64,000 bases of DNA, taken from assembly GCA_013397075.1 (NCBI GenBank), contig VWZS01004373.1, forward strand, positions 372,001 through 436,000. Direction: 5' to 3'. The notes beneath the pieces are model-generated. The model was not told where the DNA came from, ran no database searches, and was given only the letters and a program-made list of their open reading frames with translations. Of the stretch, positions 1-13,708 are shown piece by piece; position 1 is the stretch's first letter; each line of letters starts with the position of its first letter. The DNA is from Rhabdornis inornatus (lineage: Eukaryota > Chordata > Aves > Passeriformes > Rhabdornithidae). The position numbers and the translations under genes are program-made.

Positions 1-1773
1 TCTGTTTTAAAGTTTAAATTTTATACTGTCACAGAAAGCTACGCCTAAAGAAACCAAAGGAGAAAAAAAAAGGAAAAGATACATGAACTTACACTCATTT
101 TCCTCTAGTTTCACTGATATTAACAATTTTGAGAAACTGAGGATGTGCTCACAGGCCAGCTGCCATTTATCAGCCTCCTTTTGATTATGGGGGAATTTGA
201 GTGGTGGTTTCTTACTGTCAATTTCTTAAAACCATATATGGAAAGACAGGTTGAAGTTGGTTAAGTCAATGAATGCACAGAAGAACTGCAGGCTGGCAGC
301 CCAAGCAGTGCTGCATACCACAGCTTTTCTCCATTTCCCACAGTCTACTTCCACATTCTTCCATTCTCCAGCAAACAAGAGAGGAAAGGCATGGTTAACA
401 CCATGTTAATTGGTGCATCCGTGTGACATCTACCAGTGTGCATTCTGAAAGGTGTATCTGATCCCAATTGAAGAAAAGAGCCTCTATTACATTACATGAG
501 AACTTCAGGAAGACTGATGCTAATGCAGCCATACCAGTGGCTAAAGTAAGTATTTAATTCAGCTTTTCATCCATACCCAGCTATGGGCAAGGCTGAAGCT
601 GCACACACAGCCATAAAAACTGATCCTGATGACAGGTGTTACTAGAAGATTCCCACTCTAGAAAAAGTCAAAATATCACTTTCCATACCATTCTGTAAAT
701 TGCTATGTCAACAGCTGAAGGGCTAAGTAACCTGATGCCAACAGACTGCAAGCTGACAGGTAGCACGCCTGATGAAAAGTGACCCACAGACGAAAGCTGC
801 TTCTCCTCCAGTCATCTCAGGTGATAGTCACTGACTCTCACATAACTGCGTTTAGGTGATATGTTCTGTTACTGGAAAGTCTTCTCCATTTTACTTCCAT
901 CTTTTCTCCATAAAGATAAAACCAGCTATGAGCTGGCAGGCCTAACACCTCTCCAGCAGCATGAGAAGGCACCCGATAAAGGAGATCTGAGGGAAATAAT
1001 GTTGTTATTGCTCTTTACAAAGAAAAGCTATGTAACTGACACACTTAAAATAAAACAGCTACTTCTATTAAGTAAGGTTCAGTGAAGAAAGCCCTCCAAC
1101 AAACAACATTTACTATTAAAAAAACCCCAGGAGACAACAGAGTACATCAACTGAAGTGCAGGACTATAATCAAGTTAGAACACTCTAGAGGAAAGACTGG
1201 GATAATGTATAGAAAATATCAGCAGGGATTTTCATTCCTAAGGTAGACACCTGAAAGACTGTAGCAACATACTACGTGTGCATGTGTGTTATAATATATA
1301 TGAAGAATGAGGCAGAATAAGCATTATAAGAACTGCACTCAAAAATGCTGAGTCCCTCCCATTATCAATAACATTCACCAAAAGGTGCACAGAGAAAGGG
1401 AAAGCTCTGTGAGAGTAACACAGACTGATCTGCATGCTGGAGGTCATCATATCTGTAGACTCCCTCGCATCTTAATTTCAGCCCATTTTCTCCAGCAGAT
1501 CTCTTTTCTCCTCATTGACTTATACTCAATTTACAGAGACATGCATTTTCAGTCTCATTTCCATATTCAAAATTAAATGCAGTCTTTCAATTAGAATATA
1601 ACTGTACAACACAAGAAAACAGAATCCACTGAGATTCAAAGAAGATTATATAACATTTCTAACCAACTCCATTAATATATTTGTCATATACAAGGTAGAA
1701 GAACAAGGTTGTGAAAGATTGCATGGTATCAAAAGACACAAAAAGACTAAGAACATAGTGAGTGTGCTCCATC

Positions 1774-1853
1774 CAGTAAAGAACAACAACACGGGTGGGC
1801 AAGAAAGAAAAAGGGCAGTAAAGAACAACATGGGTGGGCAAGAAAGAAAAAGG
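1774..1853. repeat. Tandem duplication, two ~40 bp units
   Basis: Two adjacent copies of a purine-rich segment lie at 1774-1814 and 1816-1853. Both begin CAGTAAAGAACAACA and end GGGCAAGAAAGAAAAAGG. The second copy lacks three bases and has a C-to-T change in the CGGGTGGGC core. The close match suggests a recent local duplication by slippage. No coding role is seen. Confidence 0.9.
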
Positions 1854-4142
1854 AAAATCATAATTAATGTCAATATAGCATTAATTTAATGGCAAAAATA
1901 TAGTATCTGATCTTCTGACCTTTACAGCAAAGATCACTTTAGTAGCCAGCGTCTAAATAAAGTAGAAATGTGATTATGATCCAGGAATACTTGGGGATTG
2001 CTACAATATTCCTGAAAGTTTATTGCAACAGCAGCAAGTCCTAACCAAAGATAAAGAGATAAACAGCTCATATGCTTTCTTTCACTTTGTTTAATCTGAA
2101 TACACCGGAGACGTGAAGGAAAAAGTTGACAGAGGTAAGGTTACCCCCTACACCTCAATATCTTCAAAAACCTCATGACACTGAACAGGTAAGATGTTGG
2201 ACAGCAGTCCTTCTCCAAGGAGGGAGCCAGAGCTGTGGCAGGGCTGACAACAGTGAGCTCAGTCTGTTTAGTTCTAGCGAACACCATCTATAGACAAATA
2301 CAGAGAAAAGATGTTTGATGAAAGGCTCAACAAGTGATCACAAGTTCTCGTAACTTGTGTTGAAATTAAGATTATTTTTCAGAAGTTCATCCATTCTTAA
2401 ACACAACTAAAGAATGCAATGTATTTCATACCACTAGAAGACCTCAAATTAAAATTGAAACCTTATGTCTTGTAGGGATATTCTTTAGTTTCATCACAAG
2501 TTATTGAGTCCACCTGTAAGACTCAAACACATGTGGCCCAGTTTATGTAACAGGTCAGATTAGATCATCGTAATGTTTCCTTCTGGCTAAAAGTATACAT
2601 ATACACCTCAAATGTGCAACTCCAAAGGAGATCAAACTGGGGTTTGACCTTACATTCTTGTTTAAATGAGTGACTGGAATATCAGAAACCTGTTAAAGCA
2701 CAGTTACTGGCTAAATTTGAATTCAGACCAGAAACCCATTAATACTGTTAATGTTAATAAGTATTATGCTAAAACAACACATGAGTTTTTATTTTAATAC
2801 AACTAACCTGTTCATGTAGATGAGAATCATTTTTTTTCCACATTCAGACTAATACTACCATAAACATATATAATCATTCTTCTAACCTAGCAACTCTCCT
2901 TGGTTGCTTTCCATCATCATACCCATATCATCAGCTACAAGTGTTCTGCATCAGCATCCGTACAAGGCACTGCCTCCTGTTGCAGCTGCCCCAATAAGCA
3001 TTTTTGTTAGTCCAACATGCATATTCTCACCTCAGCAAAAGAACTGCCATTCTTTCTGCAGTAAAACAACTTGACTGTTATCTACAATGGAAAGTGAACT
3101 ATGCAGAACTTGACATGACAAGGAAGATTTCAAGCAAGATGTGGACAAGCTCACCAAGCATAGAATCAGACAACGGCAAGGAGAGCTGGCACTGAATGCA
3201 GACCAAAAACCTTCTCAACAGACCTCCTTAACAGTAAACTGAGTACTTCTCGTATGAAAATACAGTTCAGGTGGCATTTGGCATACCTGTCCAAAGGCTT
3301 AGAGCAAGAAGAAGTTGGTAACTACCAAGTAAGCAGGTACAGCCAGTCTGATCAGTCTGAGCACAATAAGCCTCGAGACAAAAACCTTTCTTTCCTAAAA
3401 ACAGTTCTGATCCTCACAGTCAAACATTTCAACTACACTTTGCAAAAGTCTAACCCTACACTAAGTGGCAGTTACTGCATTCCTTTGTCTAATAACATCT
3501 AGCAAAGCTAAGATAAATGAATGCTATTAACAATAATCAACAATCTTCTGTAGGATCTTTTCACATGGTTCAGCATGAAGAGATACAGAATAAACACTAC
3601 TGAAACTAGACAGTTGTGCTGAGTCTGCCCCACAAAGTGTTGAAACAAAAGGAATTTGTTAGCTAACAAAGACAGCATATCTCAGGCAAAACTATTCACA
3701 TCTATCTTCACTCCATCATAATTATAAATCTCTGGGCAATTCCCAGTCTTCTGCACTATGGAAGGTGGAAGCCTCACTTCCCCCAAGTGTATCAAAGCTA
3801 ACAAACATATTTTACTGTGCAATTACCTTCTAGCTTTGATCCTACTTTCAAAGCCACAGAACAAATGCAGATGGCTTGTTCATAAGATGGTTCTCACACA
3901 AGGAGATTCCCAATGAGCCATAGTATTTTTGCACACAAACTGATTGGGGACCAACACACAGCTACTAATTATATACATAAAGGAAAATCCTTGTCCAGTT
4001 CATCCAATACTTCCAAGTAGGTACAGAAACCAAGGTAGTAACCAACATCTTAAAAAAAACTGCTACAAGAATTTCCAAGATTAGCTGATCAATGCTATGT
4101 AAAAATACATTTGGATTGTGTACTTCTACAATTTTTGTATTT

Positions 4143-4180
4143 ACATACCTGGAAAATAGAAGGACAATAGAACTACCCCA
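4143..4180 (-). other. Possible recursive (zero-length exon) splice site
   Basis: Read on the minus strand, a pyrimidine-rich run ending TTCTATTTTCCAG is followed directly by GTATGT, the junction lying between 4149 and 4148. An acceptor abutting a donor is the form of recursive splice sites, known from long introns of flies and vertebrates. It fits a minus-strand intron but is only a motif match and could be chance. Confidence 0.15.
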
Positions 4181-4909
4181 ATACAAAGGCAAAAATAGCT
4201 AGGCATTGCCATTGCTCAGCAAAATCATTTAGCTAAAGGAAAAAGCACCATACTGTGGCCAACACAAACCACTCCAAACTTTAAGCACTTATCAGAAAAT
4301 GGAGTTAGGAGCAAACTGTACTATTTGTAGTCAGCCTCCAGACTAGGACAAGGATACAATTGTTGTCATTCCTGCAACAAAAATCGATGCACTACACCAA
4401 AGTAAGAAACTGAACCTGGAAACCAAAACTTTGATAAAAACAGAGATTTCTTTCACTTTTCATGTTACTATCAGAAAAAGCCCAGTTCTCCAACCGCTCT
4501 ACCTATCCATCATAAAGTACTACTGTACTGTGACTAACTTCTCCCTCAAAGTAAAAAAGTAATATTCCCTATTGTCTCATAGCTCCTCTAGAACACATTT
4601 TTACTCAGATGATCTTCAGGACAGTGACCCAAAGATACACAAGTGAGCTTTGCTGTGATGGCGACTATGCAATGTTAACATGGTCCTTTGTATCTCAGCA
4701 AACCAGAGCTCACCACTCACTGCAAGAATGCAATAATTCTACATAAGATATATAAGGGGTCCTTCAACAAAAAAGTTTATTTTCAAAGGACTGAGAATGG
4801 TCAAGTGATATTTTCATCCAATCATGGGTATTTTTCAAAAATACCCACTCCCACTCACCCTAGATGGAAGAGATTACAGATGTTAATGCTGCTACTTTGC
4901 TCTCTGCTT

Positions 4910-4953
4910 TGCTTCCTTACACCTTTCAGAATGCTTCCTTATACCTTTCAGAA
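4910..4953. repeat. Tandem duplication, 22 bp x 2
   Basis: Units at 4910-4931 and 4932-4953 are identical except for one C/T difference (CTTACACC versus CTTATACC). This is a local slippage duplication. Confidence 0.9.
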
Positions 4954-7900
4954 ACAGAGGCATATCTAAGAATCATGAACCTGATAAAACAGGTTGCTGT
5001 TTTAAAACAGGTGGCTCCCTCAGCCAGATTAGAGACTTTCCCTTTTGATTTTCCCAGGGCATGTTTTGTTACAATAACAATGCTACTGTACAACCAGTGC
5101 ATTGACCATAAACTCAAGACATCAACTGCCTCATGGTCATCTTTCAAAGGCAGTCACCCCAGTTCCAGCAATTTGTCTTCTGGAGGCTTACATCTAGCAA
5201 AAAACATTCATGTCACCCAAAGAAGCAAAGGATAGGAAAATTATCCAGTGTAACAACAGCAGGATTGAAAACAGTTTCTGAAGAAAGCAGACAGTGAAGA
5301 TACTGAATGATACTGTTATCATTCAAAAATAATAATGGAGAATTGGCAGACTATTAGGGCAGCATGAATCTTACCTGGCACTTAATGTTATTAGCATAAA
5401 ATATGTATTTTAACCAGGATAAAGCAACGGGTAGGTGACAAGACAAAAGACCGTTTAACACCATGGTTCTTAGGAGGTGGCACCTTAAGGAAGCATCATC
5501 TCACAGCTGTACAGAGCAACAGTGAGTTTGGAGAGATCCATCTCTGAATGCAACATGTAAGTTAGTAACAAGCCTCTCCAAGGTACCCATGCTCATGGTG
5601 CTCAAGGTTCCCAACAGTTCATAGCTTTAATGGAGACAATCACTCCTGCTTTCACCTGGCTTCAAGCTTCAGACGCCAACCTTCCACCAAGAAAAGTCAC
5701 AATCCAAAGATTCAAAACAATGGTATGATGCTGCACTCCCAGGGAAGTTTTCAACTGCACCTGACATCATGCAGTACACACAGAGACCTAAAAAGAGAGA
5801 CTCCATGCTGTACCTGACACCTTAATGAATTACACAACCAACAATGGCAAGAATAGACACGCTGAACAATGTTAAAAAAGATTGCTGCATAATTTTCTCT
5901 CCCAGATGTCAACACAAGGTCCCAGTGAGTGAGCGAGATTGTTTACGCAATAAACAAAAACCTGGTGCCTTTTGAAGACAATAGACCTGGAGCAGTGCCA
6001 TACAGAGGTATCATAACCAGAATGACCTGGTCTTAAATAACTACTGATTCTATAATAACAAAAAAATGGTATAATTTAGTTACGTGCAATCAGTCCCCAT
6101 GAACTTCTGGAAAGTTTATAGGCAGCATCTTAAGTTGTTGCTAGAGTAATCTGTAATTTGTGACTTCATGCTTGTGAATGGGCAAGTAAAGGAAACATGC
6201 TGGAGAAAAATTCCTATACATTACATGTCTTCACTAATAATTGCACGACAGGAATTATGTAGGTATAACTGACAGGTAAATGTGTTTTGTTTCAATGTGG
6301 TGTTTTCTTCTTTGGAGACAGGAGTTCACTTTTCAAGATCCTATTTATAATCAATTCCATCTATTCAGCTCTATTCAAAATGCTACATCTCAGCAGCTCG
6401 GCAGACTGGGAAGGGTGTGGGAGTGGGCATGAATCCTTATGTGTGTATGGATCCAATCTGCAACATTAAAAAGAACAAATGGCACCTGCACAATGGAAAC
6501 AACATCACACACACCAAGTAAAATTATTAAAAGGCTATAACTGTGAGACTCAAAGAAAAGCTGAAGTCCTGTGGTCAGGAACGCTTCCCCATACAAAAAT
6601 AACAGGAGCATTCCAGCATATACTTGGGCAAATGATAACACTTTGCTACTTGAAATAAAAGAAGTATGTTATTTATTTTTCTTTTTGCTATCCCTACAGC
6701 ACTCAACACAGTGGCATATTGGGTCATGGGAAGCATGGCCATGGTCTGTGAAAGCTGAGTAACAGTAACTATCAACCTTTCCCACACAAACATGGTAATA
6801 AGCCTCTGCCTACAGAAAACCCAGACTTCCACATTAACAAGGTATCTCTCTCCCTTTAAGATTTTTACCTGTCATGTCAAAATACATATGCCAAAATATG
6901 TGTTTGCAAACACATTCTCTTTTGCCTGTAAACAAGGGTATCACTGTTTGTTTAACTAGCACCGTATGGGCTTTAGCTTAAAACTATTACATAATCTCCC
7001 TGAAGACAGGGAGTACAAAGTAAAGGCAGTTTAACATTTTATTTCACAATTCTTACCTTCAATATTGACAACAAACAACTGCTTGATGTTTAAATATTAG
7101 CAGATTACACAGTTGCCACAGGACACTGTTGTTGCATGACCTTCATTCTTGCTAAAGATCAGAACTGAAAGGTGAAGCTATCAAAGAAGGTACTTGGAAA
7201 TAATTTACAGTTTCATATGGGAATATAAAATAATCCAATGAAGACCCATATTGTTCATGCAATGCTGTCACTGTAATCCTAGGGGTATATCTGCCGTTGA
7301 CTTGCCACACCTCAGTCAAAATTTTTAAAGAGTTCACAATAACTCTCCATAATTAACCTAAGTTGTAAGATACCTGACAACAATAATTAAAATCTTCTCA
7401 TCTCCTTAAGAAACTGTGGAAACATTTTCAGCATTTTAATTACAAACTATACTGATTTTAGCTTGAATGATTTTGGCTTCTCATCTGTGAGTCTATTTTA
7501 TCATAGATATTTGCATAAAGAAATAACTGTTTCATTAAAACATTAAATTTACTTCTGCTGCATTGCCCTCCGAATGTCTTTGTGAGATCATTTGGTTGCA
7601 GTGGAAATAATGATGATGATGTTCAAACTGAACATTTTGATTTAAAGATGGGAGATTAAAGGTAAAATCCCTAAAATTACTTTCAGGAAAGCATTTTTAG
7701 CAGAGGGGAAAACAACATCAAACAATTTTTTTCCCAAGAAAGGCATTTTCATTGCTTTGAGGGCATTGCAGGCTGCCTCTAAAAATGCCAGATTAACAAA
7801 CATACAGCAATGTTTAAGACACTAGAGAAAACCTAGCACTTTTCTTTTAATGTCTCAGTGGCCAGGAGCTCGTCCATTTCACTCCTTGGACACTTGGGTT

Positions 7901-9607
7901 GATGTCAGCACTGATATCACCAAATGAATTCAGAACAGCATGTCCGCCATCCCATAGCATCCTACTTCTTAGCCTCAACTCTCAAAACTGTTGCAGAATT
8001 CAAAAAAACTCTGACCAGTTGATACAGCACTTCGAAACACAAAAAATTAATGCTTTACCTCAAAAAAAATGTTGAGTGATCAATCAGTGATTACACCTCA
8101 CAGATTTCACAACCTGCACTACCCCAGAAAATCTGCAGTGAATAGAAAAGCCAGAAGATCGCACACTGGTTTTCATTATATACACCTCTGTTTGATCAAA
8201 TTGTGGGTCATACAAAACACAAAGCCCCAGATTTTCAAAGCTGCAGAAGAACTGTAGGCACACATTCTGTATAAAACTTCCTAAAATCACTGGAGGAAAA
8301 CAAGTGTATTTGGCAGTGTTTCTGTGCATATTTTGCTAAGGAGTTTCCATCACTTTCAAGAGTTCAGAGCTCTCTTTACTTCTTTCTCTCCCCACACATC
8401 CATAGGAAAAGGGAAAAAGCTTATTATTTATTACCTTTAACTTGTCAAAGGCACACAGAATAAGGAACTACTAAGTGCTATTTCAATTATACAGGATTTG
8501 AATGCATGCACACTTGAGAATTAAGTATTCTGGTTTGGGCTACTCTCATACCTGAGATACCGAATCTATAGGTTACATGTAATGGAAAACCGAAAGCAAA
8601 TTGCAAGGGTTTTACAGTCATTAAGAGTTTTACATCACTATTTTCTTTATGGAGACAAAAGAGGCTCAAAACTTCTGTAACACAATCTTCACAATGCAGA
8701 AAAGACTGAACCTCTGCTTCACACCAGTTAGTCTTGACAGAAAAGATTCAGACCAAGTGACTGATTTAGGTCTATCAACAGACTAAAAGCAATTGTATAA
8801 AGTTTGTTGTTGCCATGTTTTTCTTCCTTTTGAACAGCATCAACATGGGACTAATTCATGATCTTTAGAAAGTAGTTTCCAGTTAGACTGACACACAATG
8901 GCAAGCAGTCTTAGACAGGTGAAGTGACAGGAAGGAGGAAGGCTGACTTGATGTCAGTGACAAAAACTATTTTAATGGAAATGTGAAATTATTCAAAAAT
9001 TTCTTCTCCTAAACACGTGAAGATTTCTCTAGTCAGATTCAGACTGCACAAAGGGCTGAGAGAAGGAATCAGGCAGACGCAGTATTTTTACATACCATGT
9101 TTTTCTAATGGCTTTTCATACTCAGTGCTTCACTTAAAGGTTTCTTCTGTCAAAGATCTGTTAAATCAGTGATGTTTCATCAAATGGTAATTGTCAAACA
9201 TGATAAAGAACTACAATAATAACAAAATACGTGACCAAGAGGTTTTAGTAGACAAAGATCCAGGGAAGACTAGAAATAGGTTGTATTTCCAAGGCACAGA
9301 AAAATGACAACAGTAATGAAGTCTGCTGTTTGCAATCAGTAATACTAATTTTCAGACCTCTTCTATCCTAAAATAAGGCCTCCATATCAGGTCATGCAAT
9401 GGACAGATATGACAGAGAAGTCACATAACAAAGGACAGATGCATGACTGCTACTGCAGAACACTATCTTTCAATTAAGTCTTTTAAGTAGGGAGACTCCT
9501 GCCCTGCTACTGATACAAGGCTATATCCTGGTCTCCCACACTAAGAACATACACCAGACCCTAGACCTGACTAAACAGATGTAGAGGGCACCTGATATAA
9601 AAGAACT

Positions 9608-9646
9608 GGAAAAAAAAAGGAAAAAAAAGGAAGGGAAAAAAAAAAA
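9608..9646. repeat. A-rich simple repeat
   Basis: Runs of eight to eleven A separated by GG or GGAAGGG form an interrupted poly-A/GGA tract. No retroposed body is recognisable next to it, so it is probably simple sequence rather than a retrogene tail. Confidence 0.85.
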
Positions 9647-10954
9647 GCAAAGCTACACAATAAACGCACGCTATTAAGAGGCACTAAGACAGGAGGTTTT
9701 ATTTCTCAGTATAGGAAACCATGTGTCTACACATTTGAACATAGACCTTTAAACCAGAGTTGCATGCACAGACACAGAATCTTTGTGTCATAATCCTGCT
9801 GATCAAAAACATGTTTTCATGTTTTTTCATGTTTTGGATATGTTACCTGCATTTTGATTAAAACCCATCAACCTCTGACGAAAGATGTAGTCAGATGCCG
9901 CTCAAGCTACTCCAACACTGAATAATTTGCTCTAATTTATTCCTCTAAAACTACTCTAATTTTCTGCTTTACTTTGATGAAGTGGGCACTTTTGATAACT
10001 TCCCAGAATTAAATATCCATTGGCTGAGGCAAAAACCCAAAACTCCCCAAAAATAATGATTCTGCTGGCTGAGAGAGTTCAGGGAAGTTGGGAAAAAAAT
10101 CAGCAACAGCCAGAAAAATATAAAGACAATTAGAATTTCTTCCTCCCTACTAGCTGGATGATTGGCACTTGGTTTAGGATCATCCTTGTGAAAGCATCCT
10201 CCCTTGTTGACTAACTGCATTTTTAAGCAGTGGACAAATATCATCAGGAGGAAGGTAGAAAAATGTGTGCCCTTCCATATTCTGAAATCTACAGGCATTT
10301 TTCCCTGAACACAATGTCAGAACGAAAAACAAAGCACAGTGAGTGCTAGTTATTTTTTTCTCCTCCTCTCCTTGCAAAGCCAGCTCTAAAGAAACTCAAC
10401 CTTCCTGGAACCTTCAATTTCCTATTAAGTTTACACTTATCTTCTCAGACAGAAATGAAGCTTGGCTCCAGGAAAGAACACTTTTAAATCCTCAGTGAAT
10501 AAAGATCATGTAGTATTCACCTACAGAAACTGAAAAATGTGAAAAGGTAAATACAAAACAGTGCATGGAGCTGGAAAAATCTCTGGTCAATAGTATTTTA
10601 CGTAACAATCTGAATTCCAGTAAATCAATTTCAATTACAAAGGAAGTACCAACAAGATCACAGTGTCACAAACAGAGAAAGAATAAACTCTATTGGGGAA
10701 ACAACAAGTGAAATTCAAATATATCAAATCTCTGTTCTCATCCTTTTCTTAAAGTTTTCAGTCTAAGTCCAACTATAAGCTGGACTTTAAGTCTTTTGTC
10801 CAACTATATTGGAAATAGACTGATTCCCCACACTTCCCTCCCTGTGCAGTTCCCCAACTGCTTAGGAATTATATCTTTTAGATTTGCTCAACAGCCGTTT
10901 AGCTCAATGGCCATGGTTTTGATACTTCAGAATAATAATTATACAAAAACATCT

Positions 10955-11308
10955 GAATCACAGAATATGCTGAATTGGAAGGGACCCACAAGGATCATCA
11001 AGTCCAATCCCTGTCCGTGCACAGTACCATCCCCAAGAGTCACACCAAGTGCCTGAGTGCATTTCCAAACACTTCTTGAACTCTGTCAGGCTTGATGCTT
11101 CCCTGGACGGTCTGTTTCAGCGCCCAACCACCCTCTGGGTGAAGAACCTTTCCCTAATATTCAACCTAAACCACCCCGACACAACTTCAGTCCTTTCCTC
11201 GGGTCCTGTCACTGGTCACAAGAGCAAAGAGATCAGTGTCTGCCCCTCCTCCTGCCCTCACAAGGAAATTCTAGACTGTGATGAAGTCTCCCCTCAGTCT
11301 CCTCTTTG
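10955..11308 (-). mobile_element. CR1 LINE fragment, 3' end, minus orientation
   Basis: The left edge has the CR1 end signature AATCACAGAATATGCTGAAT, followed by TTGGAAGGGACCCACAAGGA. Further right are the familiar CR1 blocks TTGAACTCTGTCAGGCTTG, CACCCTCTGGGTGAAGAAC, TCGGGTCCTGTCACTGGTC and GTCTCCCCTCAGTCTCCTC. In this orientation the element's 3' end is on the left, so it is inserted on the minus strand. Compared with the usual bird copy from memory, it has an internal deletion in the part just before CGCCCAACCACC, and it is 5'-truncated near 11308, as most CR1 copies are. The version resembles CR1 subfamilies common in songbirds. Open frames across it, including a 160-codon one, are not genes. 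Confidence 0.93.
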
Positions 11309-12596
11309 GAAGAAGGAAGGAAAACTAAGTCTACTTCTAGGTATTATATGGCTGGCTAATAACTATGGTCATCTAGCTACACAACATCTTCTATATTCTA
11401 CCTGTGAAATTAAATTTACTCTTTGCAATCCTTCAATTACCCTCATCATCAAGGCCATAACAATCATAGTTGTAAAAAGCACATGTATTACTCTTCTGAT
11501 AGTTTCCCATAATTGCAAAAATAACCTTTAAAAGCCTTGAAATTTTTAAACTGATGGAATTTTTTTTAAAAAAACCTAGACATTAAGAGTTACAGGGTAC
11601 ATTATCTTCACATGGGATTGATTCACAGTGGGACCTGAAGACCAGAAAATAATTTAAAGACTGCACCCTTTAAGTGTAATGCTAATACCCTTCAAGTAAA
11701 ACTATTCTTTGATATTTCTGCTTTGAAAAGAAGACACAATCAAGTTCCAGCTATATAATTTGTGGCTAATCTCAATATAATCTAACAATAGTTCTGCAGA
11801 TAACTACAACTTTAGGACTATTATTGACAGCTCACCAAAACTTGGACCTTAGAAGGTGAATTTAATTCTGTATTCTGGCAGCTTCTATCAGATAATATCT
11901 GCTGGTCAAAAAGCATTTAATGAGCTTTAAAATGCTCCATTTCTGAAGAATTCTTCCTTGAATTACAACATATCATTAACTAACTGCCTCCCTGATCAGT
12001 CTGTTTTGCTGCCAAACAATCCTGTCCCAGATACCCAAATGAGGTATACATTCATTATCAGCTTTCTGCAAAGCACAGCACTGCACTTCACAAAAGCAAA
12101 TCTTACAGGTCTGAATAAATATATATGACTGTGTTTCTCTCCACATCACATCAAATTTAATTAATCCAGTCAGTCGTATGCGGTAAGATGTGGTGTTAAC
12201 ATCTTTTTCCATTATTTGCACCTGTTTTTTATCAAAGAGAACTAGTAATAATGCAAACAGCATTAAAAGGGCTGCGAAGTGTTCACCCGTCCTAAGGACA
12301 GTTTGTGGAGCAAGCATTAACTGTCTCAAGAGTGGTTACCTGTTCTGTTCATTGCAATCACAGCCACCTAAAATATTAACAGTAGGACTGCCAAACAAAT
12401 GAAAAGACTATGGAGATGTGTAGAGTACATGAAATTTGCCACTTAAGAATGGAAACATATTTTAGAGTAACTAAAACAATCACAAGTTGCGGTAGTACTA
12501 TTTCTTGCAACAAACTTAGATTGCCTAAGTTTTCCAAATATGGTTTCTGGGTTAAAAAAACCAAACTAAACCAAACCAAGCAAAAAAACATACCAG

Positions 12597-12652
12597 CAAA
12601 AAATAATAAATAAAGAAAAAAAATAAAAAAAATAAATAAATAAAAAAAAAAT
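12597..12652. repeat. A-rich / AAAT simple repeat
   Basis: Almost all A, interrupted by single T or G in a loose (AAAT)n pattern, preceded by a related ACCAA-rich stretch from 12554. The phenylalanine-rich minus-strand open frames over it are artefacts of this composition. Confidence 0.9.
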
Positions 12653-13078
12653 AACCCACAAAGACAAATCCCCAAAAAGGTCTCAGGTGTGTGTTCTCAG
12701 AGTAACCTCCTTCCAGCTCTGGTCCAGAGCCTTTGAGATCAGCTCTTCTGCTGAAGGGATAAACCAATACTATTGATGCTAACATGGACTGGCTGATAGA
12801 GAGCAAGACAAAGGGCATATGGAGGTCATAAGTCATAAAGGCAACAGTAACCTAAACCACAAATACAAACTTCTCTGTAGCTTCATTATTCATTTTGACC
12901 TTTATATATTTTAATATGGATAATTCATAAAATGACAGAGTGCTTAACAATTCACATGCGTATCAATCATTCAAAAACTACCAATCAAAGGAAAATAAAA
13001 CACAGATTATTGCACAGCACTCAAGATTCCTTCATCTTTGTCACAAAGTCATCCTCCTTTAATTTCCCAAATTTCTGG

Positions 13079-13115
13079 AGAGTTAGGATTTCATTTCTCA
13101 GAGTTAGAATTTCAC
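13079..13115. repeat. Short imperfect direct repeat
   Basis: AGAGTTAGGATTTCA and AGAGTTAGAATTTCA occur 22 bp apart, with one mismatch. Small local duplication. Confidence 0.7.
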
Positions 13116-13669
13116 CAGCTGCCTGACTCCTATAGACTAAGGCTGCAGTCATCTTCTATGTGTGGTGTTGAGCTAAGGCTCATCACCACTGCTAGAAGAA
13201 CATGCAGGGACCAACTAGGCTAATCAAGGCAAAACCAACCACAAACTTGCCTAAAGCAAGCGGCAGTTACTCCTTCTACAGTAAAGTCAGATCACTTTTG
13301 AACACATAAATCAGCCAATCAGACACACATTAAAAAAAAAGAAAAGCAACACAAGAGCAGAAACCATTTGCAAGGGAAGTCTGATTTTTTATTTCTGCTT
13401 TCTCAGAAAACTCCTTTTAAAAACATTCCTATCAGTCCAGGTATTAGGCTGTGCAGAGAAAATAGGACAAAATACTTCAAAAGAGTTCAGTATAAATATT
13501 TAAAAGAAGAATTATGACAAAGCTTTCTTGGTGTTTCAGTTCCATTTTTTACTTTCCTTCTTTCAATTTAAGTTTTTGCCCACTGGCATGTAAATAACTA
13601 GTGGGTAATTAGTTCACCAGTTAATTCTATGACAATCTCACAATTTTGCCCATGCAGTATTACACTTAC

Positions 13670-13708
13670 ATCCGCATGGCTACATTCTTGCACCATGCCT
13701 CCTACCTT
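13670..13708 (-). other. Possible 39-nt exon, minus strand
   Basis: On the minus strand an acceptor-like run ends GGATTTTTCCCAG at 13709, and a consensus donor GTAAGT follows the segment at 13669-13664. The 39 nt between them is exactly 13 codons, and only the in-phase frame is free of stops, reading KVGGMVQECSHAD. I do not recognise the peptide. The orientation fits minus-strand transcription left of the CpG island. The pyrimidine tract is modest and chance pairing of splice-like motifs is common in 64 kb, so this is a candidate only. Confidence 0.15.

Larger units (their letters stand above)
1..10954. other. Non-coding AT-rich block left of the first CR1
   Basis: No coding sequence is recognised here. 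Open frames are all under about 125 codons and match no family I know. The + strand tends to carry more A than T and more C than G. For example, 1081-1140 holds 29 A and 8 T by hand count, although that is an extreme line. In vertebrate introns the sense strand is usually richer in T and G, so this fits minus-strand transcription. The block holds small tandem duplications, an A-rich tract and one splice-like site, listed separately. It is probably intron or intergenic DNA. Confidence 0.7.

Noticed and set aside
11049..11531. 160-codon plus-strand open frame
   Set aside because: Its first half is the antisense of the CR1 3' end, and the remainder is ordinary AT-rich sequence.
12376..12836. Phenylalanine- and leucine-rich minus-strand frames that look like membrane segments
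   Set aside because: They are translations of the A-rich simple repeat at 12597-12652.
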